DNA of 64,000 nt. Source: Forficula auricularia. Its lineage: Eukaryota > Arthropoda > Insecta > Dermaptera > Forficulidae. Positions 1 through 11,862 of the stretch are shown here, piece by piece; within the stretch, counting starts at the first letter, position 1, and the number at the start of each line of letters is the position of its first letter. The stretch is taken from assembly GCA_024734495.1 (NCBI GenBank), contig JALMQS010000817.1, forward strand, positions 248,001-312,000. The letters run 5' to 3'. A program made the translations under genes and the position numbers. Below the pieces are notes generated by a model that searched no databases, was not told the DNA's origin, and worked only from the letters and a program-made list of their open reading frames with translations.

Positions 1-2217
1 TCAGAAAATAAAGCTCTGGCGGAGTGACAACCTGCCCCGACTCTGGGTTGGTTGTCACAAGCATTGGGATTGGTTGTCACCGGGTTATTTAGATGTGGGG
101 GGGGGGGGGGGGACAAAAAAAAATTTGTATTAAAAAAATTTGTATGAAGAATAGAAAAATCAAGAAATGATATTGATAAAGCACTAATATATATTTAAGT
201 CCAATTTAGACACTAAAATAGTAATTTAAGTAAATATTAATAAAAATGTCGTATATTGGCCTAATCACTTTCGAGCGCTATCTCACAATTTTGACATGTA
301 TAAAAGTTATTTGGTCCAGGGGTACATAATTCATGATCCCACTTACAATTTATACACTGGATACATTTTTCCTTAGGTTTACATGTGACAACCATCCGCA
401 TAATTTTTGAGATAACCAACCCCGAACAGATATTTCAGACAAAAACCGAGCTGGAAAAACAAAAAGTGAACTTACTAACCTCAATGTTTATACAGAATAA
501 CATTGTGAAACTGTTATAAAATAATAGACAAAAGTTGAAATATATATAGACTTCATTGAATACAGAGTGAATAATGAGTGTTAATTATATCAATAAAAAA
601 AAATGTACAGCTGCAAAAACACAAAAATACCAATAGAATCCAGAAGTTTTGCCATAACTAAAAAGTGCGTATACACCCTATACTTAATATTGTGATCTCA
701 CTGTGGGTTGAGTTTAGACCTCTAGGAAATAGCGGTGACCTAAAAAAGAGACTTGTGACAACCAACCCGTGTGGCTTTTAGCCCCGGTCTCCCCTTTAAT
801 TGACCTCAAAAATAAACATTTTAAAATTAATCAATAATTTTTTTGATTTATAAATATCAAATGATTAAAAAAAAATACTCATCCGTTTTTTGTTGAGAGA
901 CAACTGATGAAGAGGTGAAGTTTCATTAAAAGCTTGTTGATATCCCTTCAGGAAGATAATGCAACCAAAGATAGCATTGATGATAACATTCATAGCTTAT
1001 ACATCTCAAAAAAACAAACCAACACATAAGTAAAAATTTTCACTTATTACACAGTCATTTAAGCCATGGGGATGTAGTAAATGAAAGTACAATCGCACTA
1101 CGGTGAGTCACTTTGCTGGTAATAATTATAATATATCTACCTATTTAGAGTTAAAACCAAAATTTAAAATAATACCATTGAAATTTTCAATAAGTTCAAA
1201 CTAAATAAACTCATATAGAAAATTAATACTTACTATTACTTAATATTTTGAAGAATAAAAATGTGTGAATATTTGAGACCAAAACAGCATGAAAAAAAAG
1301 AGAATTAAATTAAACAAAAAAGAAGATTTATATTTAATCTTTATAAAAAAGAATTATTAAGTATTAAATATTAAGGTGATCCATATTCGTTCGAGGAGGC
1401 CCTGAAGAATAGAGGGTCTGCCCTCACAAACAAACCAATCATTCTTCATCTAAAAAAAAAAAAAAAAAATATATACAAAATTATAGGAAAAAATATTTTT
1501 TTTTTTTTTTAAATACTAACCGAAATCCCTTCCACATTAGGTATTAGAGTAGTAATTTCTCTATACCTAATATGACACATTCATTACTAAACATGGTTAG
1601 ACCACCCACACTTTTCAATTCTATTGATTCCTAATTTCTAAACAGCGTCACCTTGTTTAAGCCTAAAAGCATAGACTGCGATGTCCCTCGGTGGTCGGGC
1701 TGGAATGGATTATGGCCGGGCGATTACCTGAATGGAAAGAGAGAAATACATCCTAACACCTAACACTATCCGAGAGGACACGAGATCGAGTTTTACTTAC
1801 ACCAACCTATAATATAACCACCCGTCTCATTATCCATTTTACTCAGGACAGTCAGTCATCCTTCCTTCCTTCCTGTCATAGAAGGTGTAGACACGCTTGC
1901 ATGTATGGTTTGCATGGGCATGCGTTTGATAATCGAGGATCACTGAAAATCTAATTCTAACTAATTTATCAAAAAAAAAAAAAAAAAAATACTAATTTCT
2001 TTTATAGATATTTTGTAGAAACGTCGTAGTTATATTGTATTATTTATTTTTGTGTTCTAAAATAGTTATATTAATTATGTATGATTTAAATAAGAATTTA
2101 ACCTTCAATTTCTTTAATAATGTGTAAATTAATTTATATTATTTATTGAAAAAAAATCTGTGAATTGAAAATGAAAAAATATGAATTTAATTAATTTAAT
2201 TATAATAAAAATTAACT
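1..2217. other. AT-rich non-coding flank
   Basis: No convincing coding region. It contains a G homopolymer at 97-112 and five copies, in both orientations, of a GGTTGTCAC/GTGACAACC word (near 24, 50, 72, 386 and 752). Positions 1540-1960 are less AT-biased and look single copy, including a short CTTCCTTCCTTCC tract near 1860. No function can be assigned. Confidence 0.5.
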
Positions 2218-2239
2218 CTACTTAGTTTTATTAAAATTT

Positions 2240-2380
2240 TTAATATTACTATTTTCTTCGACGGCCCTCTTGCTAGCCAGGGCGCACGCCCCCTCGACCC
2301 CCAACCCACGAACCCCAACCTCACACTCCATTCCCACCCACCAGACCCCCCGAAACCCACCCAGCACCCCACCAACCTCG
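2240..2380. repeat. C-rich repeat island, cut by gap
   Basis: A C-rich stretch (GACGGCCCTCTTGCTAGCC followed by CCC-rich sequence) that matches the start of the larger composite repeat at 7430. It runs directly into the assembly gap, so its right part is missing. The proline-rich frames through it are compositional artefacts. Confidence 0.6.
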
Positions 2381-2480
2381 NNNNNNNNNNNNNNNNNNNN
2401 NNNNNNNNNNNNNNNNNNNNNNNNNNNNNNNNNNNNNNNNNNNNNNNNNNNNNNNNNNNNNNNNNNNNNNNNNNNNNNNN
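2381..2480. other. assembly gap (100 N)
   Basis: Exactly 100 N, the usual placeholder for a scaffold gap of unknown size. It separates a C-rich repeat from a minisatellite, both difficult to assemble, so the true length and copy number here are unknown. Confidence 0.99.
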
Positions 2481-3721
2481 AAGGAGATATTTTAATTACT
2501 ACCTTGATCAAAAGTATTCTATTGTTGGTTTAAATACACACACACACACACACACACATCGACAGAGACATTTAGTCAATGATAAAAATAAATATTAAGT
2601 AAAAAGAGATCGAAATTTATCATTTTTAATTTGAATTTATATTTGAGATTCACTCTTTTATATACCCTGTGGTCGAAAATGACAAATTTTAATTTGAAAA
2701 AAGTAAAAATTTTATCAAAAAATGAATTACTATTTATATCAAGGAGATATTTTAATTACTACCTTGATCAAAAGTATTCTATTGTTGGTTTAAATACACA
2801 CACACACACACACACATCGACAGAGACATTTAGTCAATGATAAAAATAAATATTAAGTAAAAAGAGATCGAAATTTATCATTTTTAATTTGAATTTATAT
2901 TTGAGATTCACTCTTTTATATACCCTGTGGTCGAAAATGACAAATTTTAATTTGAAAAAAGTAAAAATTTTATCAAAAATGAATTACTATTTATATCAAG
3001 GAGATATTTTAATTACTACCTTGATCAAAAGTATTCTATTGTTGGTTTAAATACACACACACACACACACACACACATCGACAGAGACATTTAGTCAATG
3101 ATAAAAATAAATATTAAGTAAAAAGAGATCGAAATTTATCATTTTTAATTTGAATTTATATTTGAGATTCACTCTTTTATATACCCTGTGGTCGAAAATG
3201 ACAAATTTTAATTTGAAAAAAGTAAAAATTTTATCAAAAATGAATTACTATTTATATCAAGGAGATATTTTAATTACTACCTTGATCAAAAGTATTCTAT
3301 TGTTGGTTTAAATACACACACACACACACACACACATCGACAGAGACATTTAGTCAATGATAAAAATAAATATTAAGTAAAAAGAGATCGAAATTTATCA
3401 TTTTTAATTTGAATTTATATTTGAGATTCACTCTTTTATATACCCTGTGGTCGAAAATGACAAATTTTAATTTGAAAAAAGTAAAAATTTTATCAAAATG
3501 AATTACTATTTATATCAAGGAGATATTTTAATTACTACCTTGATCAAAAGTATTCTATTGTTGGTTTAAATACACACACACACACACACACATCGACAGA
3601 GACATTTAGTCAATGATAAAAATAAATATTAAGTAAAAAGAGATCGAAATTTATCATTTTTAATTTGAATTTATATTTGAGATTCACTCTTTTATATACC
3701 CTGTGGTCGAAAATGACAATT
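2481..3721. repeat. ~260-bp minisatellite with embedded (CA)n
   Basis: Nearly identical units begin at 2481, 2741, 2998, 3259 and 3517 (periods 260, 257, 261 and 258); the last is partial. Each unit starts AAGGAGATATTTTAATTACT and contains a CA microsatellite whose length differs between units, plus a poly-A tract of variable length. The array touches the gap on its left, so the visible 4.8 units are a minimum. Short reading frames here are not genes. Confidence 0.95.
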
Positions 3722-4276
3722 TTATACTCCGACCATCTAGAAAATTTGCTTAGATCGTACCGAGTATTGAAAACGTTTTTACTTTTTCATCTCAAATATC
3801 AATATGGTTTTATTTTTAATATAAAATGAAAAGAATTAGTAAAATAATTTTAAATTATCTCTCTACCTTGAATACTGGAAGGGTTTCAGCAATTCTCAAC
3901 AACACAAGTCAACAAATACACAACAAATTGAACAGATAAATCACAACAACGTGAAATGACAATTTCCTTGCTTGTTTCCTCGTTGGCTTCTGGGCTCGAA
4001 ATGAAATTCCCGATTCAAGTTAAAAAATATAGCAAGTGGAAAGAGAACCGTTAACTCCGATAAGATAATAGAAAAATAAAGTAATTCAAGAAATAAATAA
4101 ATAGTTAATTCAAAAATTATATTCAATCTATATAAAGGAGCCAAGGGGTGGGGGGGTGAGTTCAACCCTTACTCCCTCTAAATATTAAAAAATGTAATAT
4201 TTATTGTAATAATTATTTACGGTAAATGAAATCTGTTAATAAATAATTTAATAAAATAATACCTACTCTCATTAAG
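3722..4276. other. no recognised feature
   Basis: AT-rich unique-looking DNA with a short GGGGTGGGGGGG run near 4146. Nothing coding or repeated is recognised. Confidence 0.4.
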
Positions 4277-4580
4277 CGAGCAAAAATTGTTTGTATATTT
4301 ATTTATATTTGTATCATTGTACTATTTTGAAAACGGCTTTACCGATTTTGATGAAACATATTCTATTAACAAGTTTTGAGGATGAGAAAGCGATCTGGCT
4401 AGGTCTGGACCTCGACAAATTTAATCTTAATTGATCTTTTCTTAATTAAAGTAATTATTGATAGATGAAAATCTCAATAAAAAAGTTTGTTTACATTTTT
4501 TTCAATTATGTTTTATTTTTAATTGGTTTTTTAATTTTAAAACCCACTAATAAGTTATAACAAATATTAATATATTACAT
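4277..4580. repeat. dispersed 300-bp repeat (copy 1)
   Basis: About 300 bp shared with 7119-7425, including the words CGAGCAAAAATTG, AAAACGGCT, TACCGATTTTGATGAAAC and AGGTCTGGACCTCGACAAAT. At the second copy the repeat continues directly into a GC-rich composite element, so it is probably one end of that element. The class is uncertain (Helitron-like non-autonomous is one possibility). Confidence 0.6.
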
Positions 4581-4584
4581 ATTA

Positions 4585-5340
4585 CAGCCCCGGGATCACT
4601 TTTTGAATATCCCTAAAACTCGTATTTTTTTCGATTTTTCCATATTTTGACCATGAAGGAACACGTTTTGGACAAAAACGTTTCTATACGTTTTTAAACT
4701 AGATTAAATTTGCTACAATTTAAATAAAGTTTCATTCTAATTGGATAATGGTAACATGAGGTTGAAGTTTTGAAAAAATGCAATTTTTTGCAAAAAATCC
4801 CAGTTTTTCCTTCAAAAAAATAAAAATCACTCATTCTAGAAACTTGATTCCTATCTCATTCTCTAGGAAATTTTATTGATTTGAACGTTTACTTTGAACA
4901 CTTTTTTGATAAAACTCTTAGATTTATAGATATCCTACATTTTCCGGACAGGATTTGATCCGAATCATCAAAAGCGTCATGGAAAATGCTGGATATCTAT
5001 AAATCTAAGAGTTTTATCAAAAAAGTAGTTCAAGTAAACGTTCAAGGAATAAAATTTTCTAGAGAATGAGATAGGAATCAAGTTTTTAGGATGAGTGAGT
5101 TTTCATTTTATTGAAGGAAAAACTGCGATTTTTTGCAAAAAATTTCATTTTTTTCAAAACTTCAACGCTCATGTTACCATTATCCAATTAAAATCAAACT
5201 TTGTTTAAATTGTAGCAAATCCAATCTATTTAAAAATGTATAGAGTCGTCTTTGTCGAAAACATGCTCTTTCTTGGTCAAAATGGGGAGAAATCGAAAAA
5301 AGTACGAAGTTTAAAGGATATTCAAAAGTGATCGGGGCTG
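4585..5340. repeat. ~750-bp palindromic (foldback) element, copy 1
   Basis: Two imperfect arms of roughly 370 bp in inverted orientation, centred near 4960 around TTTGATCCGAATCATCAAAA. The outer ends are CAGCCCCGGGATCAC on the left and its near complement GTGATCGGGGCTG on the right. A longer relative with the same core occupies 38225-39470. No open frame is present, so it is a non-autonomous foldback element of unknown superfamily. Confidence 0.85.
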
Positions 5341-6018
5341 GTTTTTGACAGGCGCTAATACCGGTTTTACTGAACCTAAATAGATGAAATTGTTATCATT
5401 TTACGCGTATTTTAAAGAGCTTTAATTTATCTAATAAATATCTTTTTGATTTGATAAGCCTTTTTAGAGTTATTCAACAAAAACTGAAAAAACTCTGAAA
5501 TTTTCTCATTTTGAGGCCCGTAGAAAAATTTCCAAAACACAGATTTCGGGGAAAAATTAGGGTAGTAATATTATAGTACCAATAAAGGTATTCCAGCAAT
5601 TAAAATCTTTACCGGAAATTATTTCCTGTTAAAATCGTAATTTGCCTGGACTAAAGAAGCTGTAACTAAATTTTTTTTTAATTTTAAAAAATATCTATTT
5701 TATTTTCCCCTGCTTCATGGGCCCTTTTTGTTTGTTTTTAATTCCACAGAGGGTCAAAATCGCCTCTAAAAACTACTTTTGAAGTCCAAAATTTCAAAAT
5801 CCCCCCCCCCCCCCCGCGGGGCGGTGTCCGGTACATGACCCCCAAAATGAAAGTGTGGTACCGCCCCTGGTATAAGTGTAATATTTCTTTGCAATGTAAG
5901 TTAATATGCATTAATTAATTGAATATCCTACTAAAATACATTAAAATTATTCATACATTATTGTTTTTTTTAATATCGTCCCCCCCCCCCCATAAAATTT
6001 TTTTGAATCCGCCCTTGA
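5341..6018. repeat. C-run repeat ends
   Basis: Contains C15 at 5801-5815 and a C run at about 5980-5991. The latter lies in a block ending GAATCCGCCCTTG, also present at about 57790-57828; the reverse complement CAAGGGCGGATCC looks like a hAT-like terminus. The frames over 5947-6171 belong to this repeat and are not genes. Confidence 0.5.
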
Positions 6019-6235
6019 TAGAATTCGACAGTTGTTTTTGTTTTTGAAGTTCTTTAACAGCTTTTTTCTGTGCGTCACCGGTTGTATATTTAGCAGCGAA
6101 TCGGGTATGTTTTGTAGTGAAGTGTCTTTCCAAATTTGACTTCTTATTGTCTCTACTCCACCTATTCTCACTGTTTTCTGTTGAGTGTTTTTATCCTGTT
6201 TAAATTAATATAATTATTAATATTTGCGCATGGAA

Positions 6236-6303
6236 CTGGAGAGCCGCAACTTGACATTGAAAGAGCCACATGTGGCTCGCGAGCCGTAGGTTGCCGACCC
6301 CTG
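6236..6303. mobile_element. hAT-like terminal fragment
   Basis: Ends in GGTTGCCGACCCCTG after GCCACATGTGGCTCGCGAGCC, the reverse complement of a widespread animal hAT terminus (CAGGGGTCGGCAACC). No matching left end is visible nearby, so this is a truncated copy. Confidence 0.6.
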
Positions 6304-6419
6304 GCCTAGACTAATAATATAGTAAAATAAAGAAGAGGTAAAATAAACTTGTGTAGTTTAGCTTTATTTACTTTTTCAACAATACAAATAAATAATCAAT
6401 AAAATATAACAAACAACAC

Positions 6420-7010
6420 AAATTAATGATTAAACAATTAATTAATTAGATTTAATTATGCTTCAGTACCTAATACACTGATGATAACGCTGGTAATTAA
6501 AATAAAGAATTTGCTAGTCAGGGTTGTTATGTGCAATGGAGCCAGGCCGAAAGACAAAGGTCTGTTTTCCTCTAGCCTGGGCCGACTTTAGTAAACAATT
6601 TCTTAAAGAATGAGGGCTAATAAGGGCGTTTGAAAAGAGCTCTCGATTAAGAACAATAGTCGGCTATTGGTTTTTAACTGAATTTAAGGAACAATTGAGG
6701 CGGGGGTGGTTATCCCTCCCCCAGCCAGGGGTTAATTTATCATTGGCGTTGCTGTTTAAGTTTGAATGTCCCAGGATGACTGGGCAAAAGTAGAAAAGAG
6801 CAAAAGAGAAGGCCGCTATCAATTAGCGGGGCGCCAGTGGGGGGCGGAGCCCCCAAGTTCCCACAGAACCCTCGGCTGCTGCTGCTGCTGGATGGCCACC
6901 TTTGGCACTCTCTCTCTCTCTCTAATTAAATTTATTCGAAAAATCATTCCGAGAGAGAGAGAGGCTCCTCGATTGGATAATTATATCACACTCATGGGAT
7001 ATTAAGAAGA
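6420..7010. other. unassigned less AT-rich block with TAAT-rich start
   Basis: Starts with a cluster of ATTAAT/TAATTA words, then becomes GC-richer with GCTGCTGCTGCTGCTGG and a TC-rich run mirrored by GAGAGAGAGAGAG. A 79-codon frame at 6766-7005 lacks any recognisable domain. It may be unique intergenic or regulatory DNA; coding is not supported. Confidence 0.3.
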
Positions 7011-7118
7011 ACAAGTATATCGATATCCGCTATTTGAATTAGATTAGTACAAAGTAGCAAATCAATATATTATTTAGTATGAGACTTTGTATCTATTTAA
7101 CTATTTATCTACTCAATA

Positions 7119-7425
7119 AAACGAGCAAAAATTGTATATATATTTATATATTTGAATCTTAGTCCTATTTTGAAAACGGCTCTACCGATTTTGATGAAAC
7201 CAACTCTATTAACAAGTTTTGAGGATGAGAAAACGATCTGGCTAGGTCTGGACCTCGACAAATTTCATCTTAATTGATCTTTTTTTAATTAAAGTAATTA
7301 TTTATAGATGAAAATCTCTATAAAAAATTATGTTTACATTTTTTTCAATTATCTTTTATTTATTAATTGTTTTTTAATTTTAAAACCCACTAATAGGTTA
7401 TAACAAATATTATTATATTATACTA
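7119..7425. repeat. dispersed 300-bp repeat (copy 2)
   Basis: Second copy of the 4277 repeat. Here it leads directly into the GC-rich composite repeat at 7430, suggesting both are parts of one mobile element. Confidence 0.6.
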
Positions 7426-7429
7426 GCTG

Positions 7430-8632
7430 CAAGGCCCGCCTTCGGCGGCCCTCTTGCTAGCCAGGGGCACGCCCCTGGACCCCCAGCCCTCGTACCCACC
7501 CTCACCCTCCACTCCTACCCACCACACCCCCGAAACCCACCCAGCACCCCCACCCCCGCACCATGCCCAACCCCCGCCCCCACACCACCACCCCAACACT
7601 CCATTCCGCACCCTAACCCACTAACCCCCCTCGCCCCAACCCCCGCCCCCAAAACCCCTCCAGCACACCCACCCCCGCACCATGCACCCATTCCCAACCC
7701 CCAACCCCACACCACCACCCGCACCCCACCCACCTCGGACCACGCACCCCACCCCGCGCCCTCGAACCCTGCGCACCACACCCCCGCCTTGGTCCCTGGA
7801 CCTCACCCCCGCTATGCCCCCTGGACTCCACCCCCCCCCACCCCCACCCCCATTCCACCCCCGCACCCAGTTTTTGCATTTCTAGCCTTCTAGTGACCCA
7901 CAGATTATGTATACAAAATTTGGATTGAGTTTGGCCCAAGAGAAATAATTTTCATTTTTTGACCCCCCCCCATTTTGGGTGGTTAGTTTTTGCATTTCTA
8001 GCACTCTAGAGGCCCACAGATTATGTATACAAAATTTGGTTGAGTTTGGCCCAAGAGAAAGAATTTTCATTTTTTGACCCCCCCCATTTTGGGTGGTTAG
8101 TTTTTGCATTTGTAGCCTTCTAGTGACCCACAGATTATGTATGCAAAATTTGGTTGAGTTTGGCCCAAGAGAAAGAATTAACATTTTTTAACCCACCCCC
8201 TTTTTGGGGAGGTTTTTTGGGGATATTTTTTTAAACAAAAGTTGTCAGAAATCACATCCCCTACAACTTTGTTTATCATAAAATTTGCTGTATGGTTAAT
8301 AGTTTAGGTAGGAGTTATTTGATAATTTTCATTCGTGCGCCCCCCCAAACCCCCTTCTGGGGTCAAAATATCAAAACGTTATATAGCTAAAAACAAGTTA
8401 GAATATATCTGATGTAAATATGAAATTTCATAATAATCCCTTCAGCCGTTTTTACGTGAATCGTGAGCAACTTTTCGGAAACCACTGAAACAGACAGACA
8501 TACAGACAGACAGACAGACATGGACTTTGTTGAGGGTGTTTTCGTTCATAGCTTTGCTTGAAACGTGTGCAACCAAAATTTCGCGTGATTTGGAGCAATG
8601 AACAGACAAAACTTTAATTTTATATATATAGA
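7430..8632. repeat. GC-rich composite repeat with 3 direct repeats
   Basis: Begins CTAGCTGCAAGGCCCGCC, continues with 400 bp of CCCC/CCAC-rich DNA, then three direct ~115-bp units (about 7871, 7987 and 8100). Each unit carries GATTATGTATACAAAATTTG and a C run. It finishes with a CAGACAGACAGACA tract and TATATATATAGATT. Related units recur at 9440-9740, 23860-24060, 42160-42340, 42750-43450, 44450-44580 and 45900-46020. The overlapping long frames on both strands are compositional only. Confidence 0.8.
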
Positions 8633-8756
8633 TTAAAATTAGGAATTTTTTGTTTGTTTTTTAATTAACAGGTGTCCAATTTAAACAAAACAGGTGTGTT
8701 TACAAATAAAGTGGTTGAAGCGGCTTTTTTATATAACTTGGAAACAGATCTTATTT

Positions 8757-9287
8757 AATTATTTATCTTCCCTATGAGGTTTAGTAAGTCACAGTTGTGA
8801 AAGTTATATTTTTCTCTATTTAGGACAAAGGAAATTGAAAGGAAATTAATTAAATTTTTCTTCTTTTTTCTCTTTATCTTGTTAAATTCCCTTTCCTGAT
8901 TCCTGCAATGAAAATACTAAAGAATACTGAATTACAGAAATAGGTAAAACTATATAATTATATTATAATTGTAACTCACAAAAAAACAACAAAAATAAAT
9001 AATAGATGTGAGTCTTGTTGAGAGAGGGGTGTTTGTCTAAATTGACTTCTTTTGGAGATGAAATGTGATTCACAGTACTATTTTTTGTATTTTTTGTATT
9101 TTAGACTGAAGATGGCGACGAATGGTTGCTGAAACTGTCTCAATCTGTAAAAATTTAAATTAAAAGAACAAACAAGATAAAGAGAAAAAAGAAGAAAAAT
9201 TTAATTAATTTCCTTTGTCCTAAATAGTGAAAATATAACTTTCACAACTGTGACTTACTAAACCTCATAGGGAAGATAAATAATTAA
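8757..9287. repeat. foldback repeat with ~125-bp arms and central HHR-like motif
   Basis: Left arm 8757-8885 (ATTTATCTTCCCTATGAGG onward) is the inverted complement of about 9160-9287. The spacer contains a hammerhead-like motif at 9104-9141, annotated separately. Confidence 0.75.
9104..9141 (+). ncRNA. hammerhead-like ribozyme motif
   Basis: Core CTGAAGA at 9106-9112, one extra U, stem II GGCGAC (9114-9119) with GUUGCU (9125-9130; two G-U pairs), then GAAAC at 9131-9135 and GUC|UC ending the site at 9139. Stem I next to the core is only GA/UC. The layout matches the CTGATGA...GUC|UC motifs at 36970 and 63265, but stem III has a one-base loop, so activity as a monomer is doubtful. Confidence 0.5.
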
Positions 9288-9439
9288 AATATTAAGTCTA
9301 TTCAGTATTCACATATAAAAAAATCTTATTTAATTTTATGTTTTTATTTCAGATCCTATACGATTATTTTTTTATTATTATTTTCCTATTTATTTTTTTA
9401 TAATGTTTATCAATGTGAACGAATGTGAGCAAATTGGTG

Positions 9440-9745
9440 TACGAGTAAACAAATATACACATAATATGAAGACCATTAGAAAGATAGAAATGCAAAAACT
9501 GGGTGAATGTGGGATGTGCCGGAGGTGGGGTGCAATTGTGGGTGATCCGGGGGTGGGGTGGGGGTGTAGTGGTTGGGGCGAGGTGTGTGGTTTCGGGAGG
9601 GGGGGGTCAGAGGTTACCGTGCATCGCTCGGTGGCTCCAGGAACTTATTATTTTAAAACACGAAGTCCCTGGCCAGCAAGATGCCCGCCGAAGGATTTTA
9701 TTTAACTTGGATTCTGGCTGTTTGTCTCTTTGTCTGGATAGAATC
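9440..9745 (-). repeat. composite repeat fragment (inverted)
   Basis: Reverse-orientation piece of the 7430 composite: the AGAAATGCAAAAACTGGGTG junction and G-rich tract mirror 7860-7880, and CAAGATGCCCGCCGAAGG resembles its GC-rich start. The frames at 9403-9757 are not credible genes. Confidence 0.6.
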
Positions 9746-9876
9746 TTGTATTCCTAATTTTTACCCAGTTTTTTTTTAAATCTCATATCAATATAATATA
9801 TTTGAAACAATATTTTATCAAATTTGAGAAAAATAAATTTAAACTTGGAGGAAAACGTGAGAAAACTTTATTTTTA

Positions 9877-10610
9877 ACCGACTTCAAAAAAGGAGGAGGT
9901 TCTCTATTCGATTGAATTTTTTTTTTTTTTTTTTTTTTTTTGTGCCTATGTTACCTCATATCTCCGCCAATTGTCAACCGATTTTGAAAATTTTTTTTGC
10001 ATTGGGTCCAGTCTAGCTTCCGATTGGTCCCATTTTTTTTCGATTTTTTTTCATAGGTATTAGACCTTTTTTATTAGGTTTTTTTAGGTTTGTTTAGACC
10101 TAACCTCTTTGTTTATGAACCGATTTCGATGGTTCTTTTTTTATCCGAAAGGGGGTGTCTTAGGGATGGTGTCATATTAATTTGGTCAAGTTCTGATGAT
10201 ATAATCACTATTAATAACATCACTAAAAAGAGAAAAATAAAAATTTTTAAGAAAAAAATAAAAACCGACTTCGAAAAATTAAGTGCAACAAATATAAAAA
10301 TACACTAAAAGGTATAAAATAATTATTATCTTATTTAGTTACAACTAAACGACGAAATATTAACACGAAATTACTTTTTTGAAGTCGGTGCCAAACATAT
10401 ACCTTTTATGAATCGCACTCGACGGATCTTACTTAGTACGTTTGGCGGGTACGCTCGCTTATAGGTATAGTTTGTTTGGCACCGACTTTAAAAAGTAATT
10501 TCGTGTTAATGTTTCGTCGTTTAGTTGTAACTAAATAAGATAATAATTGTTTTATACCTTTTAGTGTATTTTTATATTTGTTGCACTTAATTTTTTGAAG
10601 TCGGTTTTTT
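9877..10610. repeat. ACCGACTTC foldback element (copy 1)
   Basis: Left end AACCGACTTCAAAAAAGG and right end TTTTTTGAAGTCGGTTTTTT. Within it 10258-10395 and about 10470-10610 form inverted arms around a short centre near 10430. Copies lie at 21780-22390 with 22600-22920, and at 52826-53525. Similar ACCGACTTC repeats are common in insects; no coding capacity is retained here. Confidence 0.8.
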
Positions 10611-10734
10611 ATTTTTTTAAGGTATGGTATGGTTTCCAATGGGAACCCCTTAAGGGTAGGCAGAATCTTGGCAATAGACATTTTTTTTAATACGTAATCT
10701 ACACAGGGGAGTAATTATCATAATAATTCTCAAA

Positions 10735-11290
10735 TTTTTTTGTGGAAATTCTTAATATTTTTGGAGATATCTAAAAAAAGAGCTGTAAATTTATTTTTGA
10801 CAATTTAAAGGCGATTAGATCTTCTATAATGTGAATTTTATTTTATTTTTATAATTTGACGTTTAGGAAGGTTTTTTATTGAGGTTTTTGTCAAAATATC
10901 TTAAAAAACGGGTGAGAATATATTTCTGACAATTTAAGCGTTTATCAAGGATTAGATTGTCTCGAGGGTGAGCCGCGACCTAAAATCGTGTACACCTACT
11001 TCCAATTCCACTTTCATTTCCAAGTAGAAAACAATAGAAGATACATCGATTATCTAATGAATTCCAAGTAATTCCAAATAATTCCAAAGACAGTGTACAC
11101 CTAATTCCAATCGCGGTTCACCCCTCGGATTATCTATTATGTGAATTCAATTTCAATTTAATAGGATTACGTTTAAAAGGTGTTATTAAAGATTTTGTGG
11201 AAATTTTTAGTGATATCTCAAATAGGGTTGTAAAAATATTTCAACGAATTTGAAGGTTTATCAACAATTTAACAATTTGAATTAAGCTTT
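10735..11290. repeat. degenerate tandem repeat interrupted by MITE
   Basis: Units sharing TTTTGTGGAAATT/GGTTTTTGTCAAAATATCT, TTTCTGACAATTTAA and GATTAGAT...TATNATGTGAATT recur near 10735, 10876 and 11190. The MITE at 10963-11127 inserted into one of them. Confidence 0.5.
10963..11127. mobile_element. hAT-like MITE (copy 1)
   Basis: A 165-bp element with inverted ends CGAGGGTGAGCCGCGAC / GCGGTTCACCCCTCG and internal ATTCCAA repeats. It is flanked by the imperfect 8-bp duplication GATTGTCT (10955-10962) and GATTATCT (11128-11135). An 8-bp duplication is typical of hAT-superfamily insertion. Related copies are at 28468, 33924 and 43798. Confidence 0.85.
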
Positions 11291-11389
11291 AATTTTATAG
11301 AATGAAGTTAAAAAAAAAAAAAAAAATGATTTTAGAACAGAAATTTTATAAATAAACTGAGAAAAATAATGAAAAAAATTATTTATTGT

Positions 11390-11640
11390 TAAAATATATG
11401 TATAACATTGGCACCTCCGATATGACATCAGCGCAACTCCGGTGTTGACTATCTTAACTTATCACTCACTTCTTTTTCTACTCGAGTTCATGTAACTTGC
11501 TATATATGGCTCTTTTCCTCATGTACTATTCTATTTTATTGTAATATGTGCAACCTCAATAAAACGCTTTATATATTTTATCTATAAAATTAACTATCAT
11601 TGTGATATTCCGCTATCCACACCTTTTATACCACTTAACA
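11390..11640 (+). other. possible solo LTR-like segment
   Basis: Unique-looking stretch with a CAATAAAACGC polyadenylation-like site near 11550 and TGTTGACTATC near 11443. It could be part of a solo LTR, but the paired TG...CA ends and duplication were not established. Confidence 0.2.
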
Positions 11641-11862
11641 TTTATTTATTTATATTATGGATCAGTCAAGTGTCATGCGGGCTAAACGCAATAACGTTGG
11701 ATTATAGCTAAATGGATCATATCTTTTTCAATTCTCGCTTTGTTCAGACTTAAGAATAGCTTCAATCAGCAGTAGTCTCGCGATATATATCTTGTTCAAA
11801 AAGCGCTATCAAAACAATTATCATTAGTGTGTTAATTATTCTTTAATATATTAATGAAAAAG

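Noticed and set aside
903..935. CTGATGA word suggesting another hammerhead
   Set aside because: No GAAA box or UH site in a compatible position.
6766..7005. 79-codon frame in a GC-richer block
   Set aside because: Contains GCT repeats and TC/GA runs, with no recognisable domain or splice context.
7423..7939. Overlapping long frames on both strands in the C-rich repeat
   Set aside because: Stops are rare there only because of composition. The peptides are Gly/Trp or Pro/His low complexity and the DNA is a dispersed repeat.
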